DNA from: Vampirovibrio chlorellavorus
GTDB lineage: Bacteria > Cyanobacteriota > Vampirovibrionia > Vampirovibrionales > Vampirovibrionaceae
Length of the DNA stretch: 64,000 nucleotides
Direction of reading: 5' to 3'
Assembly: GCA_903866275.1 (NCBI GenBank)
Contig: CAIPMU010000018.1
Span: 110,513-174,512, forward strand
Within the stretch, counting starts at the first letter, position 1. Each line of letters begins with the position of its first letter. Below the pieces are notes generated by a model. The model saw only the letters and a list, made by a program, of their open reading frames with translations. It was not told the DNA's origin and ran no database searches. A program made the position numbers and the translations under genes. Positions 44,298-53,208 of the stretch are shown piece after piece.

Positions 44298-45950
44298 TTA
44301 ACTGGTTTTTAGTTGCACACCCGGAAAGAAATCCTTGCCGGTTCTTTTGTACGTGATGTAGTGCTGCACCTTCGGGATGGCGTAAGACATAATGCCCCAG
44401 CAAATCATGGCAGAACCGGCAAACGCGCCGAGCTTGTGGCTGGCGGTCTGGGTCAGCTGCTTGCTGAGGGTCTGACCTTTCTTGCTGATGAGGGCTGTTG
44501 CAATCTGATCCAGATGGTTGGCAACCGCTTTCACCCCGTCGAGATCAATTTCTTTGGTGATGTCGATGTGTTTCAGCATTTTCTCTTTGTCGAGTAAGTG
44601 TGTGGGAATTTTTCCACTGAGTTCCGCCATGTCGTACAGCAGGTTGGCCGCTGGTTTTTCCAGCTTTACGGGATCAATGTTGTAGTGATCCCGAATGTTT
44701 TGCACCAGTGTTTTAAGCGCTTCGGTCGGGTTGGCTTTGTTTTCAAAGTAAGACGCCAGCGATGCGCCTTCATCCAGGCCCAGATGGGTTTTGGCTTGGG
44801 CGTACGCCGTGTGGAAATTGTTGGATCCAGCGGCTTTGACAAAGTCATCGTGCATTTTTTTGAGTGCCGGGTAGCCAATATGATTCGCTTCTCCTGCGAA
44901 AAAGTCTTCCAGTCGTTGTTGAATGACAAAGAGCGTCAGGATTAGCGCAGCTTCCTTGAAGAGTTTTTCAATTTTTTCATCCTTGTTTCTGGCGGTGACG
45001 ACCCGTCCGCTTGACAAGGGTAAATCGGAGAATAGCGCCGTTCCGAGCTGATCGTTTTCCTGTAGTTTTTGCAGCAGGGTGCTGGCTGTATGACCCAAAC
45101 TGCCAAACTTGATCGCTTTGTTGGCAGGCGGGATGCTGGGATTCAGGCCCGGTGATGGCATCACGGTATTAAACGCAGGAAATGGCGGCAACCCATTTTG
45201 CTGAGCCCCAAAGCTGGTGACAGGAGCCGCACTAAAAGGGTTGGGTGTCATGGCCGCTGCTGGATAATTTCTGCTGGGCACGGCTGTGGCTACTGGCGCA
45301 GTATTCATGGCTTGCGGTGATTTCATGAAAGCTGGCTTGAGAGGAGCTGCCGCGGCTTTCCGGCTTTGTTCCTGATCCACTTTTTTGCGGGTCAGGCACT
45401 GGTTGATTCTAGGCACTTCATAGCCCAGGAAGGCGGAAGCGGCGAGACCCACGCCCCCCACCTTCGCCAGTTGAAACATCCGGTTTTTGTTGATGAGACT
45501 TTGCCCCACGGTATTGGTGGCGTGATTGGCCATTTCCAGCAGTTTTGCTTTGGCATCATTTATATTGATATTGCCCTTGGTTTTGGGATCCAGATGCTTA
45601 AAGTATTTCTCGACGGTGGGGGCATCGAGTTTTTGGATGTTATCCGCGTTGAAGAGTCTTAAATCCAGATTGGGGGTCAAAAAATTCGAGCTAAGCTTGG
45701 GGGCAACCCAATCCACCACTTTTTTGCCAAAGGGGATCCCTAAACCCCAGACGCCTGTCGTGGTTAATTCTTCAATCAGGCTTTCCCGCCCGCCGTGAGA
45801 GCTCCGTTTGTACTCCTGATAAATCCGGCCTGAACTATCAAAGCCATCCCGCACCACCAGAACCAGATTGGAGTTGCTGTTGTTTAAGGCCGCTAATCCG
45901 GTATTGACCGTCGGGTTCAGGCAGGCTTTGCCAATCAAGTCAAATATCAT
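44298..45950 (-). CDS. Large hypothetical protein, translationally coupled to the repeat protein
   Basis: I do not recognise this 550-residue product. It has a short hydrophobic segment at about 165-180 (VGGVGLAASAFLGY), an Ala/Pro-rich linker at about 195-285 ending in IKFGSLGH (F-G motif again), a helical domain at about 290-510 and a hydrophobic stretch near 515-530 (AGSAMICWGIMSYAI). Its ATG overlaps the stop of the upstream gene as ATGA (45947-45950), so the two are made together. Nothing indicates an enzyme. Confidence 0.78.
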   Translation of the reverse strand: MIFDLIGKACLNPTVNTGLAALNNSNSNLVLVVRDGFDSSGRIYQEYKRSSHGGRESLIEELTTTGVWGLGIPFGKKVVDWVAPKLSSNFLTPNLDLRLFNADNIQKLDAPTVEKYFKHLDPKTKGNININDAKAKLLEMANHATNTVGQSLINKNRMFQLAKVGGVGLAASAFLGYEVPRINQCLTRKKVDQEQSRKAAAAPLKPAFMKSPQAMNTAPVATAVPSRNYPAAAMTPNPFSAAPVTSFGAQQNGLPPFPAFNTVMPSPGLNPSIPPANKAIKFGSLGHTASTLLQKLQENDQLGTALFSDLPLSSGRVVTARNKDEKIEKLFKEAALILTLFVIQQRLEDFFAGEANHIGYPALKKMHDDFVKAAGSNNFHTAYAQAKTHLGLDEGASLASYFENKANPTEALKTLVQNIRDHYNIDPVKLEKPAANLLYDMAELSGKIPTHLLDKEKMLKHIDITKEIDLDGVKAVANHLDQIATALISKKGQTLSKQLTQTASHKLGAFAGSAMICWGIMSYAIPKVQHYITYKRTGKDFFPGVQLKTS

Positions 45951-46270
45951 GCCGCCCCCCGCTCAGTTTGAGCCCCAAAAAAAATCACTGACGTCAAGCC
46001 CTGCTCAACATCAGTGAACTTTAAATGGATTTTGGTGCCTTGGGCGGATTTCAAAGCGGCGGTATAAGACAGATCCTGCCGGTAGGAACCCAAAGCATGC
46101 ACCTGGCTCGACTTTAAGGCGGCGGTATAGGCCACATCCTGCCGATAATTGCCCAATGCAAGCACCTGAACTGATTTCAAAGCGGCAGTGTAAGCCACGT
46201 CCTGCCGGTAGGAGCCCAAGGCGAGCGCCTGGGTGTCCGGCTGGTCTGGGTTGTGGGACGAGTGGGTCAT
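45947..46270 (-). CDS. Protein with three 21-residue tandem repeats
   Basis: From ATG 46270 the product has 107 residues; a TTG at 46375 would add 35. Three repeats of the type ALGSYRQDVAYTAALKS lie between about residues 14 and 78, each 21 residues long with little change. A beta-like end follows (IHLKFTDVEQGLTSVIFFGA). I do not recognise it. The stop overlaps the start of the next gene, so the pair forms an operon. The identical spacing suggests a repeated binding or assembly unit. Confidence 0.72.
   Translation of the reverse strand: MTHSSHNPDQPDTQALALGSYRQDVAYTAALKSVQVLALGNYRQDVAYTAALKSSQVHALGSYRQDLSYTAALKSAQGTKIHLKFTDVEQGLTSVIFFGAQTERGAA
46045..46230 (-). repeat. Three 63-bp in-frame tandem repeats
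   Basis: CCTGCCGGTAGGA-type segments begin at 46075, 46138 and 46201, a period of 63 bases or 21 codons, inside the 45947 gene. Confidence 0.85.
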
Positions 46271-46410
46271 TCTGAAAAAATCTTTCTGGTCGTTGCTCTT
46301 ATAAAGGCCAAACCCATTTGGTTTGTGCGGTTTAATTTTGGAGCGACTGGCGGGTGATTCTGTAGAAGGGGTCAACTCGGTGCATGGGCTTGGGCTGACA
46401 CTGGTCTCAA

Positions 46411-46462
46411 AATGAATCCCCGAGGCAGTGGCTTTGTGGGAAGCGGGTCTCGGGGATTCATT
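46411..46462 (-). terminator. Perfect 14-bp inverted repeat (hairpin, possible minus-strand terminator)
   Basis: AATGAATCCCCGAG (46411-46424) and CTCGGGGATTCATT (46449-46462) pair perfectly around a 24-base loop. Read on the minus strand, the stem ends in ATTTTGAG, a short T run. No minus-strand gene upstream is supported, so it may terminate a small RNA or protect an mRNA end. Confidence 0.55.
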
Positions 46463-46939
46463 CTGTCTGGCTGTGTGGGGCGGTTCGCGCCGTGAATGCT
46501 TGGCCAGGTCAGTGTGTTGCCGCTCGAAACCCGATGCTTCGCGAGCGACGTCGATTCAAATGTCTGATGGAGTGAACTTCGAACATGGATGAACCGCCTG
46601 CACTGTTGACCTTGAAACCCCAAAAAACCAACCAATGTGAGTTTATCAAAGCCGGGACTAAGATTCAGAAAATTTACACTGGAGATAAGTAGACAAAAAG
46701 CAAAAGGTTTTGTCAATTGCTGAAGCTTCGCTTAAAATGGGAGAGTGAATCAGTTTCCCGGCGTTGAACGGGGCAAGTCATCGTATCAGCTGTCCAGGCG
46801 TCAAAAACGATATGCGGCTCAACATCAAACGTCATCAGCCAGGGGCGGTACTGGCGAGTGCTCAGTGTACCGGCTCACCACGATTTTATCCGGGGCGTGC
46901 TTTTCGCTCTTCTGCCACTTCACTCACCGAAAGTTCCCC

Positions 46940-47788
46940 ATGTATAAAGTCAACCCAGTGTCTCACGGGTCATCCCCGGACCGGACCAATCACTCTCGTG
47001 CAACGGCTTCGCCATTGCGCCTTGCTAACCGGAGCCACTCGTTTCAAGCCCTCAACCCGGAAACAACCTTTAGAGCTATGCCCTCAGTGGGTGAGGAACG
47101 GCCGGACTGCTTTCAGTCTCAGCGGTTTGCGGGCAACGAAGCGCAAGTCCAGCTACCCGCTCACCAGAAAGTGGGTCCGATGAAGATTCTGAAATCCATC
47201 CGGGAAGATATTCAAACCGTGCTGGAACGCGATCCAGCCGCCCGGAGCAAGCTGGAAGTCCTGTTGTGCTACCCTGGCCTCCATGCTACCTGGATGCACC
47301 GCTTTAATCACTTACTCTGGGAACGTGGGCTGTATACTCCCGCCCGCTTGGGCTCGCACATTGCCCGGTTTTTAACGGGCATTGAGATTCATCCGGCGGC
47401 CCAGATTGGGCATCGGTTCTTTATTGATCACGGTATGGGCGTTGTGATTGGCGAAACGGCTGTGATTGGAAACGATGTGACCCTGTATCATCAAGTCACG
47501 CTGGGCGGTACCGGCAAGCGCAAGGATAAACGCCATCCTACCATTGAAGATGGGGTTACCATTGGGGCGGGCGCCAAGATTCTGGGGAATATTACCATTG
47601 GTCAGCGTTCCCAGATTGGCTCGGGTTCTGTGGTGGTAAAGAATGTTCCCCCGGATTGCACCGCTGTGGGGATTCCCAGTCGAATCATCACCCAGAATGG
47701 CCAGTCGGTTTCAAGTGATCCTTCTACAGCCAGTACCAGCCAGAGCGATCTGATTGAGTCCCGCCCGGATTCCGCTGGAGAAAGCTAG
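46940..47788 (+). CDS. cysE: Serine O-acetyltransferase with N-terminal extension
   Basis: CysE acetylates serine with acetyl-CoA, the first step to cysteine. Homology begins at Met 47180 ([20 protein letters not shown]) and runs through [15 protein letters not shown], the left-handed beta-helix with [40 protein letters not shown] and VGIPSRI. The core alone is 202 residues, the usual short CysE size. The frame stays open for 435 bases upstream; ATG 46940 would add 80 residues including QRFAGN at 61-66, like the F-x-G motif of other proteins here. I give the longer form; 47180 is the conservative start. Confidence 0.85.
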   Translation: MYKVNPVSHGSSPDRTNHSRATASPLRLANRSHSFQALNPETTFRAMPSVGEERPDCFQSQRFAGNEAQVQLPAHQKVGPMKILKSIREDIQTVLERDPAARSKLEVLLCYPGLHATWMHRFNHLLWERGLYTPARLGSHIARFLTGIEIHPAAQIGHRFFIDHGMGVVIGETAVIGNDVTLYHQVTLGGTGKRKDKRHPTIEDGVTIGAGAKILGNITIGQRSQIGSGSVVVKNVPPDCTAVGIPSRIITQNGQSVSSDPSTASTSQSDLIESRPDSAGES

Positions 47789-47828
47789 ACTGACTCCGTT
47801 CGGATGGGGGGCTTTCCGTCTAGGCTTG

Positions 47829-49070
47829 TTATTCTCTGTTGAGTTGTGCTTGTAAGCTTTCGATTTCCCTCAGGGTGACGTCCCAGGCCTGTTTGAGCTG
47901 GATGGTAAACGACTCCAGTATATTGGCACCCTGTGCGCTTAATTGTTGTTCCATCTGAACAATAACGGGCCGCAATGTCTGCCCGCCGACGGCGGAACAG
48001 GCCCCCTTGAGCTGGTGCAGGTTTCGCTTGAGTAAAGTCAGGGTTTCGTGTCGATTGTCTGGCGTGATCTTCATCTGCGCCAGACAGGACAGGATGCTGG
48101 TCATCAACTGCCCCCCTTCTTCCACAAACAGCGACAGTAACAGCGCCAGTTGTTCCGGATCACGCAGCAAAACGGGGTGAATCGACGGGGTGGCGTTTTC
48201 TTTGACAGGGCTGGAATCAGCCTGTACCGGTTCATTCATCGATGTGTCCAGCAGAGATTCTGCAGGTGTTTCGATTGGGCTTGGCAAGTTGCTTTCCGGG
48301 TTGAAATGACAGGCCCAGTGCATGAGCAGGCGCTCCAGCTCGCCCAGCATTAAAGGCTTTACCAGATAGTCATCCATTGCGGCTTTCAGGCACTGGTGAC
48401 GGTCCTCCGGGTTGCTCAGGCCCGTGGTGGCGATTAGGCGAGGGCGGTGTTCGCCGAAGCGGGCTATAATTTGCCGGGTCGTTTCCAGGCCATTCAGGCC
48501 GGGCATCTGAATGTCCATAAAAATCAGGTCAAAGGACTGTTGTTCCAGAATCTCAAGCACCGCAAAACCATCACTGACTACGCTGGCCGCGTATCCAAAG
48601 CAGGCCAGCAGGTCCATCATCAGGGCCTGATTGATCCGGTTGTCTTCAGCAACCAGAATTCGTAGAGGAAACCTGGCGGCCAATGTCTCAGTTTTTGGGT
48701 AAATCGGCACCTTCAGGCTTGAAGCGGAACAGGCCGATGTCGGGGTAAATGGTTCATTGCCCGGATTGAACCGGGCCAACAGCGAAGAAATCTCCGATTG
48801 CAAAGTTAGGATGGTATGGCCTCGCTCCTGAATGCGTTCCAGGAGTGGTTGTGTTTCCAGGGGGCTGGGCGGATTCTGGTCCTGATTGATCCGCTGAAGC
48901 AGGGTTTCAATGGTTGGGCGCGCTTCCTGCTCCAAACTATGGAGTAATCGCTTGACGTGCTCACGGGTGACCTCGGGTGAGGCCATCGTGGTGTCTATTT
49001 CAGGCAATGCGTGTTGCACGTTGGTCTGCAATAGGCCTTCAGCGTTCGTTGGGGACTGCGTTTGAGACAT
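47829..49070 (-). CDS. Receiver-Hpt phosphorelay protein without a kinase domain
   Basis: The 413-residue protein has a helical N-terminus (1-130), a receiver domain at about 136-255 with phospho-acceptor Asp186 in FMDIQMPGLNG and Lys in YLVKPLML, a polar linker, and a C-terminal Hpt domain with His352 in LHQLKGACSAVGG. It resembles the tail of a hybrid sensor kinase and would pass phosphate between Asp and His from separate proteins. No kinase or output regulator is adjacent. It is a single gene between convergent cysE and an empty 351-base spacer. Confidence 0.9.
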   Translation of the reverse strand: MSQTQSPTNAEGLLQTNVQHALPEIDTTMASPEVTREHVKRLLHSLEQEARPTIETLLQRINQDQNPPSPLETQPLLERIQERGHTILTLQSEISSLLARFNPGNEPFTPTSACSASSLKVPIYPKTETLAARFPLRILVAEDNRINQALMMDLLACFGYAASVVSDGFAVLEILEQQSFDLIFMDIQMPGLNGLETTRQIIARFGEHRPRLIATTGLSNPEDRHQCLKAAMDDYLVKPLMLGELERLLMHWACHFNPESNLPSPIETPAESLLDTSMNEPVQADSSPVKENATPSIHPVLLRDPEQLALLLSLFVEEGGQLMTSILSCLAQMKITPDNRHETLTLLKRNLHQLKGACSAVGGQTLRPVIVQMEQQLSAQGANILESFTIQLKQAWDVTLREIESLQAQLNRE

Positions 49071-49421
49071 TTCAATCAGGTCAATATAAATCAGGTGGAT
49101 TGATTGGGCTTACAAGGTGAACTGCCCACGACAATCGCACCAGTTGCATGTTCTGCACTTAAATTAAAACAACATCGGGCTATAAGCAAATGAAGCGGCC
49201 CGATAGTTTATTGAACCGGCTGCCCTAATGTTTTTGCAAGGCTAGCCGATGCTGATGGGGGTTATTGTGACTTCTACCCTCTTTTCAAATTGGAAGTTGC
49301 CCTTTATGATGGATCGCATCGATGAGGTTCTTCCGCAGATGGTCAGGGTCTTGAGTCCTTCCAGTTGCAGGAATGACCTTCATCAACACCCGAAGCATGA
49401 ACGAGGGAAGGGAATGCATTC
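49071..49421. other. Empty spacer
   Basis: I see no gene, RNA or strong hairpin in these 351 bases. It should hold the promoters of the phosphorelay gene (-) and the SprA-like gene (+). Confidence 0.4.
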
Positions 49422-49925
49422 ATGGGACTTTCTTTGACAGGATATAACCGGTTCAATCCGCAATTGCGCTTTGGAGAGGCCGCTGCCACGCCTCAGCCTC
49501 AGGAGCAGACTCGCATTGCTCAAATTCTCTCTCGGGCCAAAGGGGCTGGGCATGGACTCTTGATTCCCACCGGGAATCCCAACGCAAAAGCGGACGACGT
49601 GTTGGCCAAAGTGCGCGCGGAAAGTTACGCGCATATCGTCGGCCATGAGCAGGCCCATCAGTCTGCTGCGGGCAGCTTGGGCGGCGGCATTCATATTGAT
49701 TACAACCAGGATGGGGTGGCGGTATCGGGGCATGTGCCCATCCGCATGCCCGGTCTGGACCCGAGCAATCCGGAAGCCACAGTGCGCGCCGCCCAGACGG
49801 TCCGTGCCGCTGCGCTGGCCCCCGGCGATCCGTCCGGGCAGGATGTGTCCGTGGCCAGTCAGGCTCAGGCCCTGATGGGCAAAGCTCAGGTGTTGATGGC
49901 TCAGAAACGCCAAAAACAATCCTAG
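49422..49925 (+). CDS. SprA-related putative metalloprotease
   Basis: The 167-residue protein matches the SprA-related family of putative metallopeptidases. The zinc motif HEQAH is at 75-79, inside ESYAHIVGHEQAHQSAAG. The family block GLDPSNPEATVRAAQTVRAAALAPGDPSGQDVSVASQAQ is complete in shortened form. The head contains LRFGEA at 15-20, like the F-x-G motif of other proteins here. No signal peptide is visible. The family is widespread but its substrate is unknown. GAGGGAAGGGA upstream supports the start. Confidence 0.82.
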   Translation: MGLSLTGYNRFNPQLRFGEAAATPQPQEQTRIAQILSRAKGAGHGLLIPTGNPNAKADDVLAKVRAESYAHIVGHEQAHQSAAGSLGGGIHIDYNQDGVAVSGHVPIRMPGLDPSNPEATVRAAQTVRAAALAPGDPSGQDVSVASQAQALMGKAQVLMAQKRQKQS

Positions 49926-50007
49926 AATTCTCCCGGTCGTTTGCCCTGGCGTTTGCAAAATTGCAACCCGTTTGAGAATCCCCCAAGTCTTCCAGGGAGG
50001 GTTTGGC

Positions 50008-53000
50008 TTAAAGTTGCTGTACCAGTAACCCAAGGGGAAAGCTGGACAGAAGCTCGGCGACGGGGAGTGTCTCTCCGGTCATTGTCGACTTTGGATCCAG
50101 TTCTGGGTCCTCCTCTGGCTGACTGTGGGTAACGGTCTCTCGGGTGAACAGGTTGTACAGTGCTCGCCCTGCCAACGCTTCGGGGAGCATAATGGCCGTA
50201 TCGGCCCAAAGGGTTTTATTTCCTGCCGGGAAAAGCGATTGTCGGTTATGATGACGGCCCGATAGCGTGAATAGTAGTCGGGGGGCTATCGCTATTACCA
50301 GCTCATTCGACCACAGGCGGGCAAAGGCGACCACATGCTCGGCGGCGGAGCCGGTTACTTCCAGTGGGATATAGCTCCCGTGCTGGAACAGCGCCAGATG
50401 TTCGGCTCGATACTGCAACAACCTGGCAATGAGATACTGCTTGATGCGCCCGTCGGCCATCGACTCCCAAAGCTCGTTCAATAAGGGGGCTAACGTATTG
50501 GGGTGCCGGGCTTCCAGTGCGCTGCGGCTCCATTCCAGCAAGCCCCAGGCCTGGCCATAGTCCACTGGACGCCGATTATCCGGGTCCACCAGGCTGAAAT
50601 TCCAGAGCTCCGTCCCCTGATAAATATCCGGAATGCCCGGTACAGTCAGCTTTAGCAGGGTTTGGCTGAGGCTGTTATACAGGCCATATTGTGCCAAAAT
50701 GGCCTGAAATGGGATGAAGCTATCCAGAAACAGGTGCGACGGCTTCAGCAGTACCCCCCGAATATACTGAGTGAGTGCCTCTTCGTACTCTTCGTTGGGG
50801 TTAATCCAGCTGGTGTGGGTCTTAGATTCCCGCACGGCCTTGATCATATATTGTTCCATGCGGGCGCACAGCGAGTTCATCTCTGCCTCGGACAAGGGCT
50901 GCGGGTGATGTGCAATGCTTTGCATTGTGTGCGGTTCATCCAGGGGCCAGATGCCCAACAAGCTTTGATAGAACAGGTATTCGTCATTGACCGACGGCGC
51001 CGCTTCCCCGTCCTCGATGGTCTTTTTGAAGTGTTGATGGTAACGCAGCCATTGGGTCAGGTGCCTTTGCCAGAGCTCTGGCATTTCCGAGAGCACGCTG
51101 AGGCGTGCCCGAACGTCCTCGGAACGCTTGGTGTCGTGGGTGGAAGTGGCCAGCAAGGTGAGCGGCATGCGGCGCGCCCGCTCGCTGTTCTGGTGATGGA
51201 ATGTCGCCAGTGACACTCCGAATTGCCGGGGATCACCGCCGACTTCATTCAGGGCAATCAACCGGTTGTAACGATAAAACGACGTGTCCTCTACCCCTTT
51301 GGCCATCACCGGACTGGTGTACTGCTGGAATTTCATGGCAAAGCGCGTCATGGCTTGCGCAAAGGGTTGTGTCTGGACTGGAGCCGCTTCGGTGGCGCTG
51401 ACTCCGGTTGGGGTGTCCTCTTTTCCTGCGCTGGCCTTAAAGCCTTCCGGGCTGGCCTCTTGCAGCAAGACGGAGCGAATAAAATCAAAAATACTGGTAT
51501 CAATGGCCCGACTGCGCCGTTTGGCCAACCGCACCGCCCATTCCACATACTCGCGGTCTTTTTTGCTGGTCTGTTCCGGAGTGACATAGGTGCGATACAC
51601 CGGGAAGCTTGCCACAACTTCCATCAGCGCCTCCCGCAGATTATGCACCGTGAAGTCCCGGAAGCTCCAGTTTTGTTTGCAGATGCGGTTCAGCTGCTGG
51701 GTCAGCACCCCCAATTCACTGTTCAGCGTGGTTTTCATAATCAGTTTTTTGGCGCGATAGATCAGCAGATCAAAATCCATGCGCTGCTCCAGCAGTCGAT
51801 CGTAGAGCCGGGAGATTTCGGCCTCCTTGTCCTGCCTGATGAAAATCCCCGTGACCAGATTGGTAAATTCGTAGCCGGTGGTGCCGTGGACGGCCCATTC
51901 CTGCGGTAATCGCTCAAACGGCGCCAGAATTTTTTCAATCAGCACATAAAGTGGCATGTCTTCGGCATTCAACGTCCACGGTGTCCTTGGAATGGGCCAG
52001 TTTAGCCGTTTGGCCGCTTCGGTTTGCAAACGCTGAAAATAAGCCGCCGGATTGTAAAGGCCATCGGGATGGTCAATGCGTAGTCCCTGTACCCAGCCCT
52101 TCTCAATGAGATCCAGCACCAGCGCGTGGGTGTCGTGGAAGACGCGAGCGTCTTCCACCCGAATGGCGACCAGATCGTTCACATCGAAAAAGCGGCGATA
52201 GTTGATCTCGTCGCTGGCCACCCGCCAGTTGGAAAGGCGGTAGGCCTGTTGCTCCAGCAGACGATGCAGCCGGTTCAGTCGGGTGAGATCGTCGTTTTGC
52301 GGCTGGTAATCCTGCACGTTTTCGTGGATAAATGGGGCGATTTCCGGGGTTTGGGTGCAGAGCACGCTAAGTCGTTGCCTGGCGATGGTGCCTTCCCGGG
52401 CGCGTTCTTCTTTGCGCTCGATCACCTGAGGGGAATGAGGTGCACTGGGGTTGGCGCTGCACCCCATTTCAATGGGCAGATGTTCCAGCGCAGACATCAC
52501 ACTGCGGTATTCCAGAAATGCCGGGTGCTGTTTGCCCAGCCGGGCTTCCAGAATGGCCAGCCGGTGACCCAGAATGCCGGGGTAGGCGTTGGGATTAATG
52601 GGCATGGTGTGCTCGTGGTAATCCAGCCAGAAGTGGCCCGTTTCGGCCTCAAAGCGCAACTTGAGTTCACCGTTTTGCAGGATCTTTCCGTAGGCGTCCC
52701 CCAGAATGGATAGCAGGATTTTGTTCTGCAAGTCTTCCGTCATGGGGTGCCAGTCAATGTCAAAGTAATCGGCAAACAATGAGGACGGGCCGTTCTCCAG
52801 CACGTCCATCCACCAGGGATTGTCCTTGCCTGCCCCCATGTGGTTCGGCACAATATCCAGAATCAGGCCCATACCTGCAGCGTTGAGTGCCTCTGCCAGC
52901 TCCTCAAAGTCTTCGGGGCTGCCGATTTCCTGATTCAGTTGCCGGTGATCGGTAATGTCATAGCCGTGTGGACTGCCCTCACGGGCCTTCAGCAAGGGAG

Positions 53001-53208
53001 AGGCGTAGCAATGCGACACGCCTAGCGCTTTCAGGTAAGGAATCAGCGCGATGGCCTGCCGAAAGGTGAAGTCCCGGTTGAACTGAAAACGGTAAGTGCC
53101 GTTGATCAGTTCAACCGCTGAGCTTCGTCTTATTTTTTTTTCCCGGTCTCGTCGGCCTGAGGGTGATGCGGATGGGCCAGAGGTCGCTCGTGGGCGATTC
53201 CGGCGCAA
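50008..53208 (-). CDS. treY: Maltooligosyltrehalose synthase (TreY), start codon uncertain
   Basis: TreY isomerises the reducing end of a maltodextrin to an alpha,alpha-1,1 bond. Family sequence starts near 53112 (ELINGTYRFQFNRDFTF) and includes YASPLLKAREGSPHGYDI, LILDIVPNHMG, GLRIDHPDGLYNPAAYF, TSTHDTKRSEDVRARL and PGIPDIYQGTELW. The listed start is a TTG at 53208 inside malQ; the 32 residues it adds are unlike TreY and read as shadow translation of malQ. No ATG, GTG or TTG lies between them and the conserved region. The frame joins malQ by a -1 shift at a run of nine A. A fused MalQ-TreY protein is therefore possible. Confidence 0.93.
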   Translation of the reverse strand: MRRNRPRATSGPSASPSGRRDREKKIRRSSAVELINGTYRFQFNRDFTFRQAIALIPYLKALGVSHCYASPLLKAREGSPHGYDITDHRQLNQEIGSPEDFEELAEALNAAGMGLILDIVPNHMGAGKDNPWWMDVLENGPSSLFADYFDIDWHPMTEDLQNKILLSILGDAYGKILQNGELKLRFEAETGHFWLDYHEHTMPINPNAYPGILGHRLAILEARLGKQHPAFLEYRSVMSALEHLPIEMGCSANPSAPHSPQVIERKEERAREGTIARQRLSVLCTQTPEIAPFIHENVQDYQPQNDDLTRLNRLHRLLEQQAYRLSNWRVASDEINYRRFFDVNDLVAIRVEDARVFHDTHALVLDLIEKGWVQGLRIDHPDGLYNPAAYFQRLQTEAAKRLNWPIPRTPWTLNAEDMPLYVLIEKILAPFERLPQEWAVHGTTGYEFTNLVTGIFIRQDKEAEISRLYDRLLEQRMDFDLLIYRAKKLIMKTTLNSELGVLTQQLNRICKQNWSFRDFTVHNLREALMEVVASFPVYRTYVTPEQTSKKDREYVEWAVRLAKRRSRAIDTSIFDFIRSVLLQEASPEGFKASAGKEDTPTGVSATEAAPVQTQPFAQAMTRFAMKFQQYTSPVMAKGVEDTSFYRYNRLIALNEVGGDPRQFGVSLATFHHQNSERARRMPLTLLATSTHDTKRSEDVRARLSVLSEMPELWQRHLTQWLRYHQHFKKTIEDGEAAPSVNDEYLFYQSLLGIWPLDEPHTMQSIAHHPQPLSEAEMNSLCARMEQYMIKAVRESKTHTSWINPNEEYEEALTQYIRGVLLKPSHLFLDSFIPFQAILAQYGLYNSLSQTLLKLTVPGIPDIYQGTELWNFSLVDPDNRRPVDYGQAWGLLEWSRSALEARHPNTLAPLLNELWESMADGRIKQYLIARLLQYRAEHLALFQHGSYIPLEVTGSAAEHVVAFARLWSNELVIAIAPRLLFTLSGRHHNRQSLFPAGNKTLWADTAIMLPEALAGRALYNLFTRETVTHSQPEEDPELDPKSTMTGETLPVAELLSSFPLGLLVQQL

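Noticed and set aside
46372..46716. 114-codon minus-strand frame whose stop overlaps a TTG in front of the repeat protein
   Set aside because: The 14-bp hairpin lies inside it, and the translation is not protein-like after the first 40 residues.
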